Counted from the stretch's first letter, positions 1-7,295 are shown. The stretch: 8,897 nucleotides of DNA from Planctomycetaceae bacterium (GCA_027080405.1 JALWSL010000066.1:1-8897), one strand, 5' to 3'. The notes: generated by a model not told the origin, from the sequence alone. Made by a program: numbers and translations.

Positions 1-35
<35 letters not shown>

Positions 36-112
36 AATACTCTGCTTCGATAAGCAAAACCGCACAGACAGAGATTCATTATCGCCTGTTGATTGCACCG
101 GCATGAGCCAAA

Positions 113-154
113 TACAAAAAGAAAAGATGCTCTCGAGAAAAACTCAAGAGCATC
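113..154 (-). terminator. Strong intrinsic terminator reading leftward
   Basis: On the minus strand an 8-bp stem (GATGCTCT/AGAGCATC, bases 147-154 with 126-133) continues past one mismatch into a 3-bp CTC/GAG stem that closes a five-T loop (138-142). It is followed directly by TTTTCTTTTT (116-125), the usual U-rich tail of a Rho-independent terminator. On the plus strand the bases after the hairpin (CTTGCCTTGC) are not a U-run, so leftward action is much more likely. No minus-strand gene lies in the bases to its right that would need it. What does lie there is a promoter about 20 bases upstream. Confidence 0.6.
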
Positions 155-172
155 CTTGCCTTGCGGGACGGA

Positions 173-200
173 ATTGTAACACGCCCGAATTATCTGTCAA
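173..200 (-). promoter_or_regulatory. Sigma70-like promoter reading leftward into a terminator
   Basis: On the minus strand, TTGACA (200 to 195) is a perfect -35 box. A 16-base spacer then leads to TACAAT (178 to 173), a 5/6 match to the -10 consensus. The predicted start is near 166, only about a dozen bases before the terminator hairpin at 126-154. Transcription would therefore give an RNA of about 50 nt, or be attenuated before any gene beyond the left edge. The assignment is from sequence pattern only; planctomycete promoter consensus is less well defined than that of E. coli. Confidence 0.4.
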
Positions 201-461
201 CACTCCCCTTCGGGATTCTGTAAAACATCTATGAAAATTCCCGCAGAGCCGGCTTATCCTAGCACCGGCAAGGGCGTTTGCAGGAAAAATGGAGGTCAAA
301 AGTTGAATCGACGGGCTGTTACTGAGGCGGAAACAGCTTCGATCGCCTCCAGCTTTCCGGGCAAAGGCGGTGATTGATGCACGGTAAATGGTGCCGTTAC
401 CGGTAGGTCAGCCCCTCGGCCCCCGAAACGCACCCGAAACAGAGTCAAGCGGTCTTGCTAC

Positions 462-490
462 TTGCCTGCTGAAACTGCAACCGTTACAAT
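462..490 (+). promoter_or_regulatory. Candidate promoter of the large propeller gene
   Basis: TTGCCT (462-467, 4/6 to the -35 consensus) is followed by a 17-base spacer and TACAAT (485-490, 5/6 to the -10 consensus). Predicted transcription would start near 497 and leave a leader of about 100 nt before the ATG at 599. It has the same -10 hexamer as the leftward promoter at 173-178 and the candidate at 8597-8602, which modestly supports all three. Confidence 0.35.
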
Positions 491-504
491 CCGGGTACTG
501 TAAC
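483..504. promoter_or_regulatory. Operator-like inverted repeat over the -10 box
   Basis: GTTACA (483-488), ten bases, then TGTAAC (499-504) form a perfect 6-bp inverted repeat. The repeat overlaps the TACAAT hexamer and the predicted start site, the classic position for a repressor. A further half-site-like GGTAACC lies at 508-514, and a separate inverted repeat with a related GTTAC core lies at 382-402. No regulator gene is visible in the window, so the binding protein is unknown. Confidence 0.3.
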
Positions 505-598
505 TATGGTAACCTTCTGCGAGATCATATGATGCCTCGCCACAGATCACTGGGGCATTAAGGTTCATTTTAGTGAATCCTGGAAACGGAATATTCTC

Positions 599-3500
599 AT
601 GAGCAAAACGAAGCTGCTTCCTTCTGTTATCGCTTTCATGTTGATGGCAGTTTGTGGTGTAACGATCAATTCCGCGGCGGCTCAACAGATTGATCCCGTA
701 AAAACAGCCGGGCTACACGGCGGTTTAGTTGTTCAACTTGGTGCGAGTGATTCGCAGGAGGCGGCAACTCTCAGTTTGACGGGGCGTTATTTGATACACC
801 TGCTCGACACTGATGCCAAGGCAATTGAAGCGGCCCGCTCGAACTTGCGAGAAAATGGCCATTACGGTTTGGCTTGGGCGGAACAGAGGAAGAATACGTC
901 TCGATTGCCTTATGAAGAAAATCTTGTCAATTTGATTATCGCGCGGGACTATGTCGTTCCCGTCAAGGAGTTGCACCGTGTCTTGACTCCCGGCGGAAAG
1001 GTTGTCGTTTTGAAAACGGGGCTCCTTTCGGAACAATCGCTTCGAGCAGGTGGTTTTACTGATGTTTCGACTGCTGGTTCTGCTGTGATTGCGACAAAAA
1101 AATGGCCTGATGAAATGGATGGATGGTCTCACCCCCGGCATGCAGCTGACGGGAATGCTGTTTCCAGAGATACCCTGGTGGGACCGCCGCGGCGAGTGAG
1201 GTGGATTGCTGCTGCAACATCGGAAGTGGAAGGGATGGTGACTGCAGGGGGGCGAAATTTCTATGGCGGCATTCTGGCAAGAGACAGTTTCAACGGATTG
1301 AGACTTTGGGATCGAAACCTCAACAGCGGCGAGTTGAACCCGGAGGGGTTCAGGCTAACTGGTCTTTCCCGCAGTAAAGCACGGCCGATTGCCTCAAAGA
1401 AGCTGGTTTTTGCGGTGGTGAAAAGCCGGGCCGTTGCTCTTGATGCGGCAACTGGTGAGGTTGTTGTTGAACTGGGGGAAATGAAAAACCCGACAAACCT
1501 GCTTTACGATGGCGATCGCGTGATTGCCGCCGATAGCGAATCTGTGCGGGCATTCAATATCGATTCCGGTGAGCAACTCTGGAATACTCCCGCAGCTGAT
1601 GCCAGATTTCTTGTAGCCGATGGCGAGGTGGCAGCGTACATTCAGGGAAGGACCCGCCGGGGCGATAAGCTTCAAATTGTCGTTTTGGATGCTACTTCCG
1701 GAACTGTCATTTGGGAGCGGGACGATTATCCCTGGTTGGCAAAAACAAAACGCCTGGTTCTGGGGTTGGGAGAGCTGGTGTTCGAAGTCTCGTCACTGAA
1801 TAACGACGATACAGATTGCGGGATTCATGTTGTTACCGCCAGGACAGGGAAATTTCTCTGGTCGAAGAATTTCCCTCCCGGAATGAACCACGCCAGACAG
1901 GCGCGAGCGATGTTCATCGGTCATGATCTCTGGATTCTGCATGGCGGGAGAGTCAATACAAGCGACGAGAAAAAAATGACCCGAAAGCCGGTTGAGGTTT
2001 CTGCCCTGGATCCTCACACAGGCGAAATACGCAAGACGCTGCCTGCCGGGCTCACCCACTGTTTCCCACCCGTTGCAACGACCAACTTCATGTTCGCAGG
2101 CGAACTCGATATGACAAATCTTCAATCGGGTGAGGTGATTGCAAACCGCATCACCAAGGCAAACTGCTCACGCGAAAACGGTTGGATTCCCGCCAACGGG
2201 CTCGTTTATACAACGTCGAAACATTGTACCTGTTGGCCCATGTTGAGGGGGTTTGTTGCGATGGCTCCCGCTCTTGATAAAAACTCGCCGGCCAATCTGC
2301 CTGTTGATCAAATTGAATTCGTTCTGGAAAAAGGGCCTGCCCAAATCGATCCAAATGCGAAAAAAAACCGGCCCACCGATTGGCCTTTGTATCGTCATGA
2401 CCGCTGGCGAAGCAGCAGTACAGCCGGTGAAGGCCCTTTACAGTTGAAGGAACGCTGGAGCATTACGCTGGAGCAACTCGATGATTCCAGCAATCGGGCC
2501 AGTGGGCCAATTCTGGAGGACTGGAGGGAAAATCCGATTATCAAGGGGCCACTCAGTGCGCCGACAGTTGCAAACGGACTGGCTTATGTGACCCGTCCGA
2601 ACGCGCACGAGTTGATCGCAATAGAGACCGATTCAGGAGAGATCCGCTGGCGTTTTACAGCGAACGGTCGGCTCGATACACCACCTGCGATCCATCGCGG
2701 CTTGTGCCTGTTCGGTTCTGCAACTGGTTGGGTATATGCATTACGGGCGGATACAGGCGAGATGGTATGGCGATTGCGAGCCGCCCCGACAGACGAGCGG
2801 ATTGTCGCTTATGGTCAGGTTGAATCTCCCTGGCCAGTTCCGGGAGCCGTTCTGGTGATGGACAATGTCGCCTATTTTGCAGCCGGGCGTCAGCCGCTGG
2901 CTGATGGAGGAATTCTGGTATTCGCAGTCGATCCATTAACAGGGCAGCGTCACTGGGTGAAACGGCTTTCCAGCGTTCCGCAAAAACACTTTTATGAAAA
3001 TTCAGGATTGGAATTCGACCCGTTTGATATTCTACATGCCGAAGGTGATGGCATCGCGATGTCCCGCTGGATCATATCCCGTGACGGAAAAGAGATTGAT
3101 GTCGATAAATGGAATGCTTTCGCCAGGTTGAACACCGGTGCGGGTGAAGTATGGATTCCACGCGGCTCGTGGACTTACGGGGCCAGGCATCAGCACCGTT
3201 TCCCCGGCGAAGCGCCTCGCCGACCGCTGATCGCATTTCGCGATGACAACGTCTACGGTTCACTCAATGGTACTACGGATGTTTTTCGACGCGATTTCGA
3301 CCTCGACAAAGGTGAAAAATTCGATAGTAAATGGATCACCGGTTGGCAGGCGGCGGGGGAAGCCCGTAAAAACGGTACGCCTTACCGTACCTACCGCATT
3401 GCCAAGGGGGCGAAATGGCTGAAAGATCCTTTTGCTGATCCGGCTGAGAAGAAGAAGCCTCTGAAACGGGGAGAGCAGCGTCATAACAGAATCTTTGCGA

Positions 3501-3688
3501 TGGCTTTGGCTAAAGACAGGCTGTATGTGGTGCATCAGGACGGACGAATGAAGGTCCTTTCCACAACCGACGGATATGTTGTTGATGAGGCCAGGGTTCC
3601 ACCTCCCGCATGGGATGGTCTGGCGATTGCAGAAGGACGTTTGTATCTGACAACCCAGAATGGCAAAGTTGTTTCACTGGGACAGTAG
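599..3688 (+). CDS. Exported PQQ-type beta-propeller protein with methyltransferase-like N-terminal domain
   Basis: The 1029-residue product starts with a Sec signal peptide (KTK, hydrophobic stretch about 6-22, cleavage probably after the Ala run at 26-28), so it should act in the periplasm or at the outer envelope. Residues about 40-168 resemble a class I SAM-methyltransferase fold: VVQLGAS (44-50) in place of motif I, LLDTD (68-72) as the acidic strand end, LPYEENLVNLI (103-113) and RVLTPGG (127-133). The glycine loop is degenerate, so catalysis is doubtful. A junction WPDEMDGW (169-176) and VGPPRR (194-199) leads into two propeller regions (about 200-560 and 595-1029) with PQQ-type motifs of the D-x-x-TG-x-x-x-W kind, for example at 281, 321, 363, 676, 716 and 778. 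Cys488, Cys523, Cys543 and Cys545 lie in a segment that I recall as conserved in planctomycete homologues. No enzymatic PQQ-dehydrogenase signature is evident, so it is better viewed as a BamB/PQQ-like scaffold than a quinoprotein. The ATG at 599 is supported by the signal peptide; its ribosome site (ACGGA at 586-590) is weak. Function unknown. Confidence 0.9.
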   Translation: MSKTKLLPSVIAFMLMAVCGVTINSAAAQQIDPVKTAGLHGGLVVQLGASDSQEAATLSLTGRYLIHLLDTDAKAIEAARSNLRENGHYGLAWAEQRKNTSRLPYEENLVNLIIARDYVVPVKELHRVLTPGGKVVVLKTGLLSEQSLRAGGFTDVSTAGSAVIATKKWPDEMDGWSHPRHAADGNAVSRDTLVGPPRRVRWIAAATSEVEGMVTAGGRNFYGGILARDSFNGLRLWDRNLNSGELNPEGFRLTGLSRSKARPIASKKLVFAVVKSRAVALDAATGEVVVELGEMKNPTNLLYDGDRVIAADSESVRAFNIDSGEQLWNTPAADARFLVADGEVAAYIQGRTRRGDKLQIVVLDATSGTVIWERDDYPWLAKTKRLVLGLGELVFEVSSLNNDDTDCGIHVVTARTGKFLWSKNFPPGMNHARQARAMFIGHDLWILHGGRVNTSDEKKMTRKPVEVSALDPHTGEIRKTLPAGLTHCFPPVATTNFMFAGELDMTNLQSGEVIANRITKANCSRENGWIPANGLVYTTSKHCTCWPMLRGFVAMAPALDKNSPANLPVDQIEFVLEKGPAQIDPNAKKNRPTDWPLYRHDRWRSSSTAGEGPLQLKERWSITLEQLDDSSNRASGPILEDWRENPIIKGPLSAPTVANGLAYVTRPNAHELIAIETDSGEIRWRFTANGRLDTPPAIHRGLCLFGSATGWVYALRADTGEMVWRLRAAPTDERIVAYGQVESPWPVPGAVLVMDNVAYFAAGRQPLADGGILVFAVDPLTGQRHWVKRLSSVPQKHFYENSGLEFDPFDILHAEGDGIAMSRWIISRDGKEIDVDKWNAFARLNTGAGEVWIPRGSWTYGARHQHRFPGEAPRRPLIAFRDDNVYGSLNGTTDVFRRDFDLDKGEKFDSKWITGWQAAGEARKNGTPYRTYRIAKGAKWLKDPFADPAEKKKPLKRGEQRHNRIFAMALAKDRLYVVHQDGRMKVLSTTDGYVVDEARVPPPAWDGLAIAEGRLYLTTQNGKVVSLGQ

Positions 3689-3998
3689 CAAACAGTTGGC
3701 CTGCGCAGTTGGTTCAGAGCCAGGCCCTGCCCCTGAAGGAAATGGACACGATGGGCGATCACACGCTGTGAGCCTGGCCAGCGTATCGATTCGGACTGCA
3801 TGAGTCGGAGCAGTCGGGCCGACGCCGATCGCTCTCTCTGCTCCGGACAAAAAACAAAAGTGATGGCTCTTCTCATTCATGCCGGTGTGTGGCGGTCCCC
3901 TGTCGACATGGGGGGCTGGTTATCCGGTTGGCCAGATGGTGCTGTCCTGTTGGTTTTGTTGCTTGCGTAGAGTTCAAATGATGGAGGATGGATGAGGG
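3689..3998. other. Intergenic gap between the two propeller genes
   Basis: No gene is seen. It contains inverted repeats without a T-run: GGCCTG/CAGGCC (3698-3703 and 3721-3726) and an 8-bp pair CGGAGCAG/CTGCTCCG (3806-3813 and 3838-3845), the second enclosing a GTCGG-G-CCGAC palindrome. After the second stem comes an A-rich run, so neither looks like a plus-strand intrinsic terminator. A near-perfect palindrome centred on TGTCGACA lies at 3897-3914. A clear promoter for the next gene could not be found. Confidence 0.5.
3983..3987 (+). promoter_or_regulatory. Ribosome binding site GGAGG inside a five-codon ORF
   Basis: GGAGG lies 11 bases before the ATG at 3999, a slightly long spacing. It sits inside a mini-ORF (ATG ATG GAG GAT GGA TGA, 3978-3995) in the same frame as the gene. 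It is only four bases from an out-of-frame ATG at 3992. The signal peptide encoded from 3999 and the propeller frame decide in favour of 3999. Confidence 0.4.
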
Positions 3999-5072
3999 AT
4001 GTTTACTTTCAGTTTGAAGCGGTTCGGCGTTGCGTTTCTCTTTTTCTGTTCCGTTTTTCAGGCAGACTGCTGGTGTTCGATGTCGGTTATCTCCCGAAGA
4101 TGCGAAGCGGGAGAGGCGACAGAGATTGCGTTACCTGCCCGGGGGCGAATTGCATTTCATTCCTACTCGGCTTACGACGTCGATGCCTCCGGGAATTATC
4201 CACTGGACGGTCAAATATATATTTGCGACCTGGCCACCAACACGGTTGCAACCGTTCCAGAAATAGAAAAACATGCCCTTCATGTGATGAATGCCATTTT
4301 CAACAAAGATGGTTCCCGCATGACATTCATGGGGCTTGCCCGGGGGAGAGAATACGGTTCCAACTGGGCGGAGTATCTGGATCTGTTCCTTTATGACTTT
4401 CGCTCGGATGAATTGATCAATCTTTCCAAGCAGGCCGGGTTGGGAAAAACGATTGATGAAGATCCCGTTTTTTCTTTTGACGACAAACAGATCATCTTCA
4501 AATATAATCGCACAGATCTTTGGGCTATCGATCTGGCCACTTTTCGGACAAAGGCGATCACGGAGAATGGGAAAAAGCGGGAGGAATCCGGGCCGAGAGT
4601 TTCGCCTTGCGGACAATGGATTGCCTACTGGCAAGGGGGGGGCGAGACGGCTGATATCTATCGATTGAAATATCCCGGTTCCGATCATCGGCCGGAGTTG
4701 CTGGCTGGTCTGCACGGGATTCAGGAGATGTTCCCTGTCTATTACAATCGCCGTCAACTGCTTTACACGCGATGGAGTGACAGAAATCACCATGATGATG
4801 AAATCTATCTTCTGAACCTCAAGACAAAAAGAAGCCGGGCGGCAGCCTTCAATAGCACAAAAGGGGCTAACGATTCCGATCCCTTTGCCGTCGGGAAACT
4901 GGTTGGATTTTCGAGTGATCGCCGTGAACAGACCAAAGGAGGCTGGGATCTGTTCCTTGGGAATCCTCTCATTGCCAAACCACTGCATTTGAAGCAGTTC
5001 AGCACAAAAAAGCATGATCTGGGCGGAACCTACACGCCGTTTACCGTAAATACTGCTGATTCTCTCCGATAG
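3999..5072 (+). CDS. Exported TolB/PD40-type beta-propeller protein
   Basis: The 357-residue product opens with a basic-then-hydrophobic leader (KRFGVAFLFFCSVF, 7-20) typical of a Sec signal peptide. There is no proper lipobox before Cys24 or Cys26. The rest reads as a six-bladed WD40-like (PD40/TolB) propeller: GRIAFHSY (49-56), FNKDGSRMTFMG (101-112), FSFDDKQIIFKYN (158-170), VSPCGQWIAYW (201-211), YNRRQLLYTRWS (249-260) and LVGFSSDR (301-308), followed by GGWDLFLGN (314-322). The strand-end pairs such as LFLYDF, LWAIDL, IYRLKY and IYLLNL mark the outer strands. The pattern matches stand-alone TolB-like proteins of Planctomycetes and Bacteroidetes, not the Tol-Pal TolB itself, which has an extra N-terminal domain and tol neighbours that are absent here. 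Such domains bind proteins or glycans; the ligand here is unknown. The C-terminus just ends after the last blade. No sign of truncation. Confidence 0.85.
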   Translation: MFTFSLKRFGVAFLFFCSVFQADCWCSMSVISRRCEAGEATEIALPARGRIAFHSYSAYDVDASGNYPLDGQIYICDLATNTVATVPEIEKHALHVMNAIFNKDGSRMTFMGLARGREYGSNWAEYLDLFLYDFRSDELINLSKQAGLGKTIDEDPVFSFDDKQIIFKYNRTDLWAIDLATFRTKAITENGKKREESGPRVSPCGQWIAYWQGGGETADIYRLKYPGSDHRPELLAGLHGIQEMFPVYYNRRQLLYTRWSDRNHHDDEIYLLNLKTKRSRAAAFNSTKGANDSDPFAVGKLVGFSSDRREQTKGGWDLFLGNPLIAKPLHLKQFSTKKHDLGGTYTPFTVNTADSLR

Positions 5073-5552
5073 CCGTAACCCAATTGCATTTTCCGGGGAG
5101 AATGCGCCTCGCTCGTAAATTCTCGACGATCGCAACAGAGGTGAGAACAATGATCAGGAGCCCCCTTTTATGGAAAATGCGATCACACAAATCGTTTACT
5201 TTGCCCAGGATGCATACACACATAACACAGCATCGCATAATGACAGAGAACTCCCGGCACGACTGGTCTGTTCCGACCACCGTAACCAAAATGGGATTTT
5301 CAAAAGTCTTCGCACCGTTCGTAAACTTTAACCGTTAGCAGCATAAATGGGTGATCATGTTTTTGAGTGGGGAAGGGGGCGTGTTCCCAACCTGGATGAT
5401 AGCAGTTTTCCCTTTGCATTTCTGTGCATTTCTGTTACCATCGGCGCAATAATCCGGAACTGGACGTTCTTATGTAAATCTGATGCCGTTCCGATGCGCG
5501 GGCCCGCCTCTTTTTCATTCCTTCTCAACGTATAATTGCAAAGGATGTTTCA
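5073..5552. other. Intergenic gap upstream of the DUF1559 gene
   Basis: No credible gene is seen. Two open frames on the plus strand (5084-5338 and 5347-5535) lack a ribosome site and recognisable protein character. Notable elements are a tandem 10-bp repeat TGCATTTCTG (5415-5434), two similar CCGTAACC patches (near 5074 and 5279), and a TATAAT at 5531-5536. The TATAAT has no -35 partner and lies so close to the ribosome site that its transcript would lose it. I found no terminator after the propeller gene. Confidence 0.5.
5415..5434 (+). repeat. Tandem direct repeat, 10 bp twice
   Basis: TGCATTTCTG occurs twice back to back, followed by TTACC. Two perfect head-to-tail copies in an intergenic region about 120 bases upstream of the DUF1559 start could be an activator site (one helical turn apart) or slippage. 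The sequence alone does not decide. Confidence 0.5.
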
Positions 5553-6536
5553 ATGAAGACCTCCTCCTTCCTCCGCCAGAACAAGACATCTGGTTTCACT
5601 TTGATTGAGCTTCTTGTCGTGATTGCGATCATTGCGATCCTCGTGGCTCTGTTGCTTCCGGCGGTCCAGCAAGCCAGAGAGGCAGCTCGTCGTTCAAGTT
5701 GCAAGAATAACCTGAAACAGATCGGTTTGGCCCTGCATAATTATCACGACGTCCATTCTGTTTTTCCGCAAGGAGCACGCGGGATGACTGATTGGACGTT
5801 GAAAAACAGCACAAACTGGCGGGCAATGATCTTGCCAATGCTGGAGCAGGCCACTCTTTACGATCAGCTGAATTTCGAAACAGGAAACTTTGCGGGAAAC
5901 TCTTTTGCGGGGAATGAGATCCTCAAAGGGTATTCCATCAGTACATTTCTGTGCCCGTCCAGCCCAAACGATCCATTCGATAACTCAGAAAACACATGGT
6001 CGAACACACAGCGGGGCCTGAATCATCAATATGTCGGAATTCAGGGAGCTGCACGTCCTATCCCGGGCCCCAATCCGAACAGGGGAACCGTTGATTGTGG
6101 CCACGGTTGGTCATGCAATAATGGAATGCTGGTGCCGAATGAGTCAAAGAAAATTCGTGACTGTACTGACGGAACGAGTAGCACCATCATCGTTGCCGAG
6201 CAATCCGGATTGACGAATGGCCGCAACCTGACCGCCAATTATTATAGCGGCTGGCACGGTGCCAGGCATTTGAATACCGTTACCGGCGGCAATTGTGGTG
6301 ACCTCTGGCAGGCAGGCACAACCTGTGTACGATTCGCTCTGAATTCAGACATTATTCAGGTCGGGGCAACGGACACCAAGTACCGTAACAACACCATTCT
6401 CAATTCATTTCATACAGGTGGTGTTCAAGTATTGATGACCGATGGCAGTACACATTTTCTGTCTGAGAACATTGATTTCACAACGCTGAAAAAACTGTGC
6501 GTTCGTTACGACGGGCAAACTGTCGGCGAATATTAA
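5553..6536 (+). CDS. DUF1559 pseudopilin-like secreted protein
   Basis: A 327-residue protein of the planctomycete DUF1559 (SBP_bac_10) family. The N-terminus is a class III prepilin leader: a short basic stretch, then [18 protein letters not shown] with predicted prepilin-peptidase cleavage after Gly14 and the conserved Glu at mature position 5 (Glu19). The hydrophobic helix 15-37 would anchor it or pack into a pseudopilus. After it come the family landmarks [24 protein letters not shown] (41-64), a CPSSP segment (134-138), [12 protein letters not shown] (206-217) and a C-terminal SFHTGG-LMTDGS-FLSENID block (285-308). Length is normal for the family. The ATG at 5553 has a good ribosome site, AAGGA at 5541-5545 with a 7-base spacing. 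It is followed 238 bases later by a small lipoprotein gene, the usual partner. The family's precise role is not established; surface or secretion-related assembly is an inference from the pilin leader. Confidence 0.95.
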   Translation: MKTSSFLRQNKTSGFTLIELLVVIAIIAILVALLLPAVQQAREAARRSSCKNNLKQIGLALHNYHDVHSVFPQGARGMTDWTLKNSTNWRAMILPMLEQATLYDQLNFETGNFAGNSFAGNEILKGYSISTFLCPSSPNDPFDNSENTWSNTQRGLNHQYVGIQGAARPIPGPNPNRGTVDCGHGWSCNNGMLVPNESKKIRDCTDGTSSTIIVAEQSGLTNGRNLTANYYSGWHGARHLNTVTGGNCGDLWQAGTTCVRFALNSDIIQVGATDTKYRNNTILNSFHTGGVQVLMTDGSTHFLSENIDFTTLKKLCVRYDGQTVGEY

Positions 6537-6754
6537 CCGCTACTCTGCTTCGGCTTTGTCGGGAAATCCTTTTTTTGCAGCGACATTTACCAATGCGGAA
6601 CTTCTGCCCACTGGCAAAGACGATGATCGATTTTCTGACGAAGCCGGGTTTTCAGTCCTGGTTCTACATGGCCGGGTGGCTTGACCGCTCGATGCGAGTC
6701 GTTTGTCCGGTTTGATGGCGGCTTATTCTGATGACAAGTTTCCCGATCTCAAGA

Positions 6755-6773
6755 GATACAACAGGGATACAAC
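6755..6773 (+). repeat. Direct repeat GATACAAC flanking the ribosome site
   Basis: GATACAAC occurs at 6755-6762 and 6766-6773, an 11-base period, immediately before the ATG at 6775. The AGGGA ribosome site (6763-6767, 7-base spacing) falls between and into the second copy. It could be chance, or a translational control site. Confidence 0.35.
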
Positions 6774-6774
6774 C

Positions 6775-7176
6775 ATGATAAAATTTTTGAATCAGCTGGG
6801 TGCTGCCTTACTGGCAGCGGTTTTGCTTTCCGGATGCGGCCCCGATGCTCCCCCACAGGGAACGCTTTCCGGTTCAGTCACCATCAACGGAAAAGTTTAT
6901 GACCGTCCCTTGGAATTGATTGTCATGAGCATGAAAACCGGAGGAGGAAGCTCAACGGCCATCCAGGAAGATGGCACGTTCTCATTCGACAAACCGTTTG
7001 TTACCGGGGAATATACAGTCTACGTTGCTCCCAGTTCGCCCCCGGAGGCGGAGCAGCAGGCCGTCTCGGTGAAAATCGACAAGAGCATTCCCGATGAATA
7101 CTGGAATGAATCTTCTCCGATAAAAATTAATATCAAAGAGGGTGAAAACAACATTAAAATCAAAATCCCTCAGTAA
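6775..7176 (+). CDS. Small lipoprotein with carboxypeptidase-regulatory-like domain
   Basis: A 133-residue lipoprotein. The signal peptide runs from residue 1 to the lipobox LSGC, so Cys21 would be the lipidated first residue of the mature protein. The body reads as a beta-sandwich of the carboxypeptidase-regulatory/transthyretin-like kind: a GTLSGSVTINGK start (about 28-39), DGTFSFDKPFVTGEYTVYVA (residues 67-86) and a C-terminal DEYWNESSPIKINIKEGENNIKIKIP segment that recalls the ending of many planctomycete small lipoproteins. A frame open upstream to 6703 could add 24 residues, but the ATG at 6775 has AGGGA at the right distance and the signal peptide begins there. The gene follows the DUF1559 gene on the same strand after 238 bases, a very common arrangement in planctomycetes, where such pairs are expected to be co-expressed. 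Molecular function unknown. Confidence 0.9.
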   Translation: MIKFLNQLGAALLAAVLLSGCGPDAPPQGTLSGSVTINGKVYDRPLELIVMSMKTGGGSSTAIQEDGTFSFDKPFVTGEYTVYVAPSSPPEAEQQAVSVKIDKSIPDEYWNESSPIKINIKEGENNIKIKIPQ

Positions 7177-7191
7177 GGTCTACGGCCCGAG

Positions 7192-7274
7192 AAACAGCGT
7201 ACCCACCGATGAACTGGATGTGAACGAGGCTGACAGCAGCGGAGGCCCCTGCAATCCCAATTCAAACAGCGTAC
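7192..7274. repeat. Direct repeat AAACAGCGTAC between convergent genes
   Basis: The 11-mer AAACAGCGTAC occurs at 7192-7202 and 7264-7274. The intervening bases carry a small GC-rich inverted repeat (7236-7252) without a T-run. I found no intrinsic terminator between the two convergent genes. The repeat may be chance. Confidence 0.3.
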
Positions 7275-7295
7275 ATAATCGCCTCCCGCCGCCTG

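Noticed and set aside
3992..4396. 134-codon plus-strand frame overlapping the start of the TolB-like gene
   Set aside because: It has a well-spaced GGAGG, but the product is Arg/Cys-rich without a domain, and the competing frame carries a signal peptide and propeller blades.
4131..5150. 339-codon minus-strand open frame opposite the TolB-like gene
   Set aside because: It lies antisense to a gene with a clear propeller pattern and signal peptide. It has no domain of its own and probably reflects codon bias on the other strand.
5531..5536. TATAAT as -10 box of the pseudopilin gene
   Set aside because: There is no -35-like hexamer at 15-18 bases, and the resulting transcript would start within the ribosome site.
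6557..6585. TGTCG/CGACA inverted repeat with a T-run as terminator of the pseudopilin gene
   Set aside because: The stem is only 5 bp and the T-run lies inside the loop, not after the stem.
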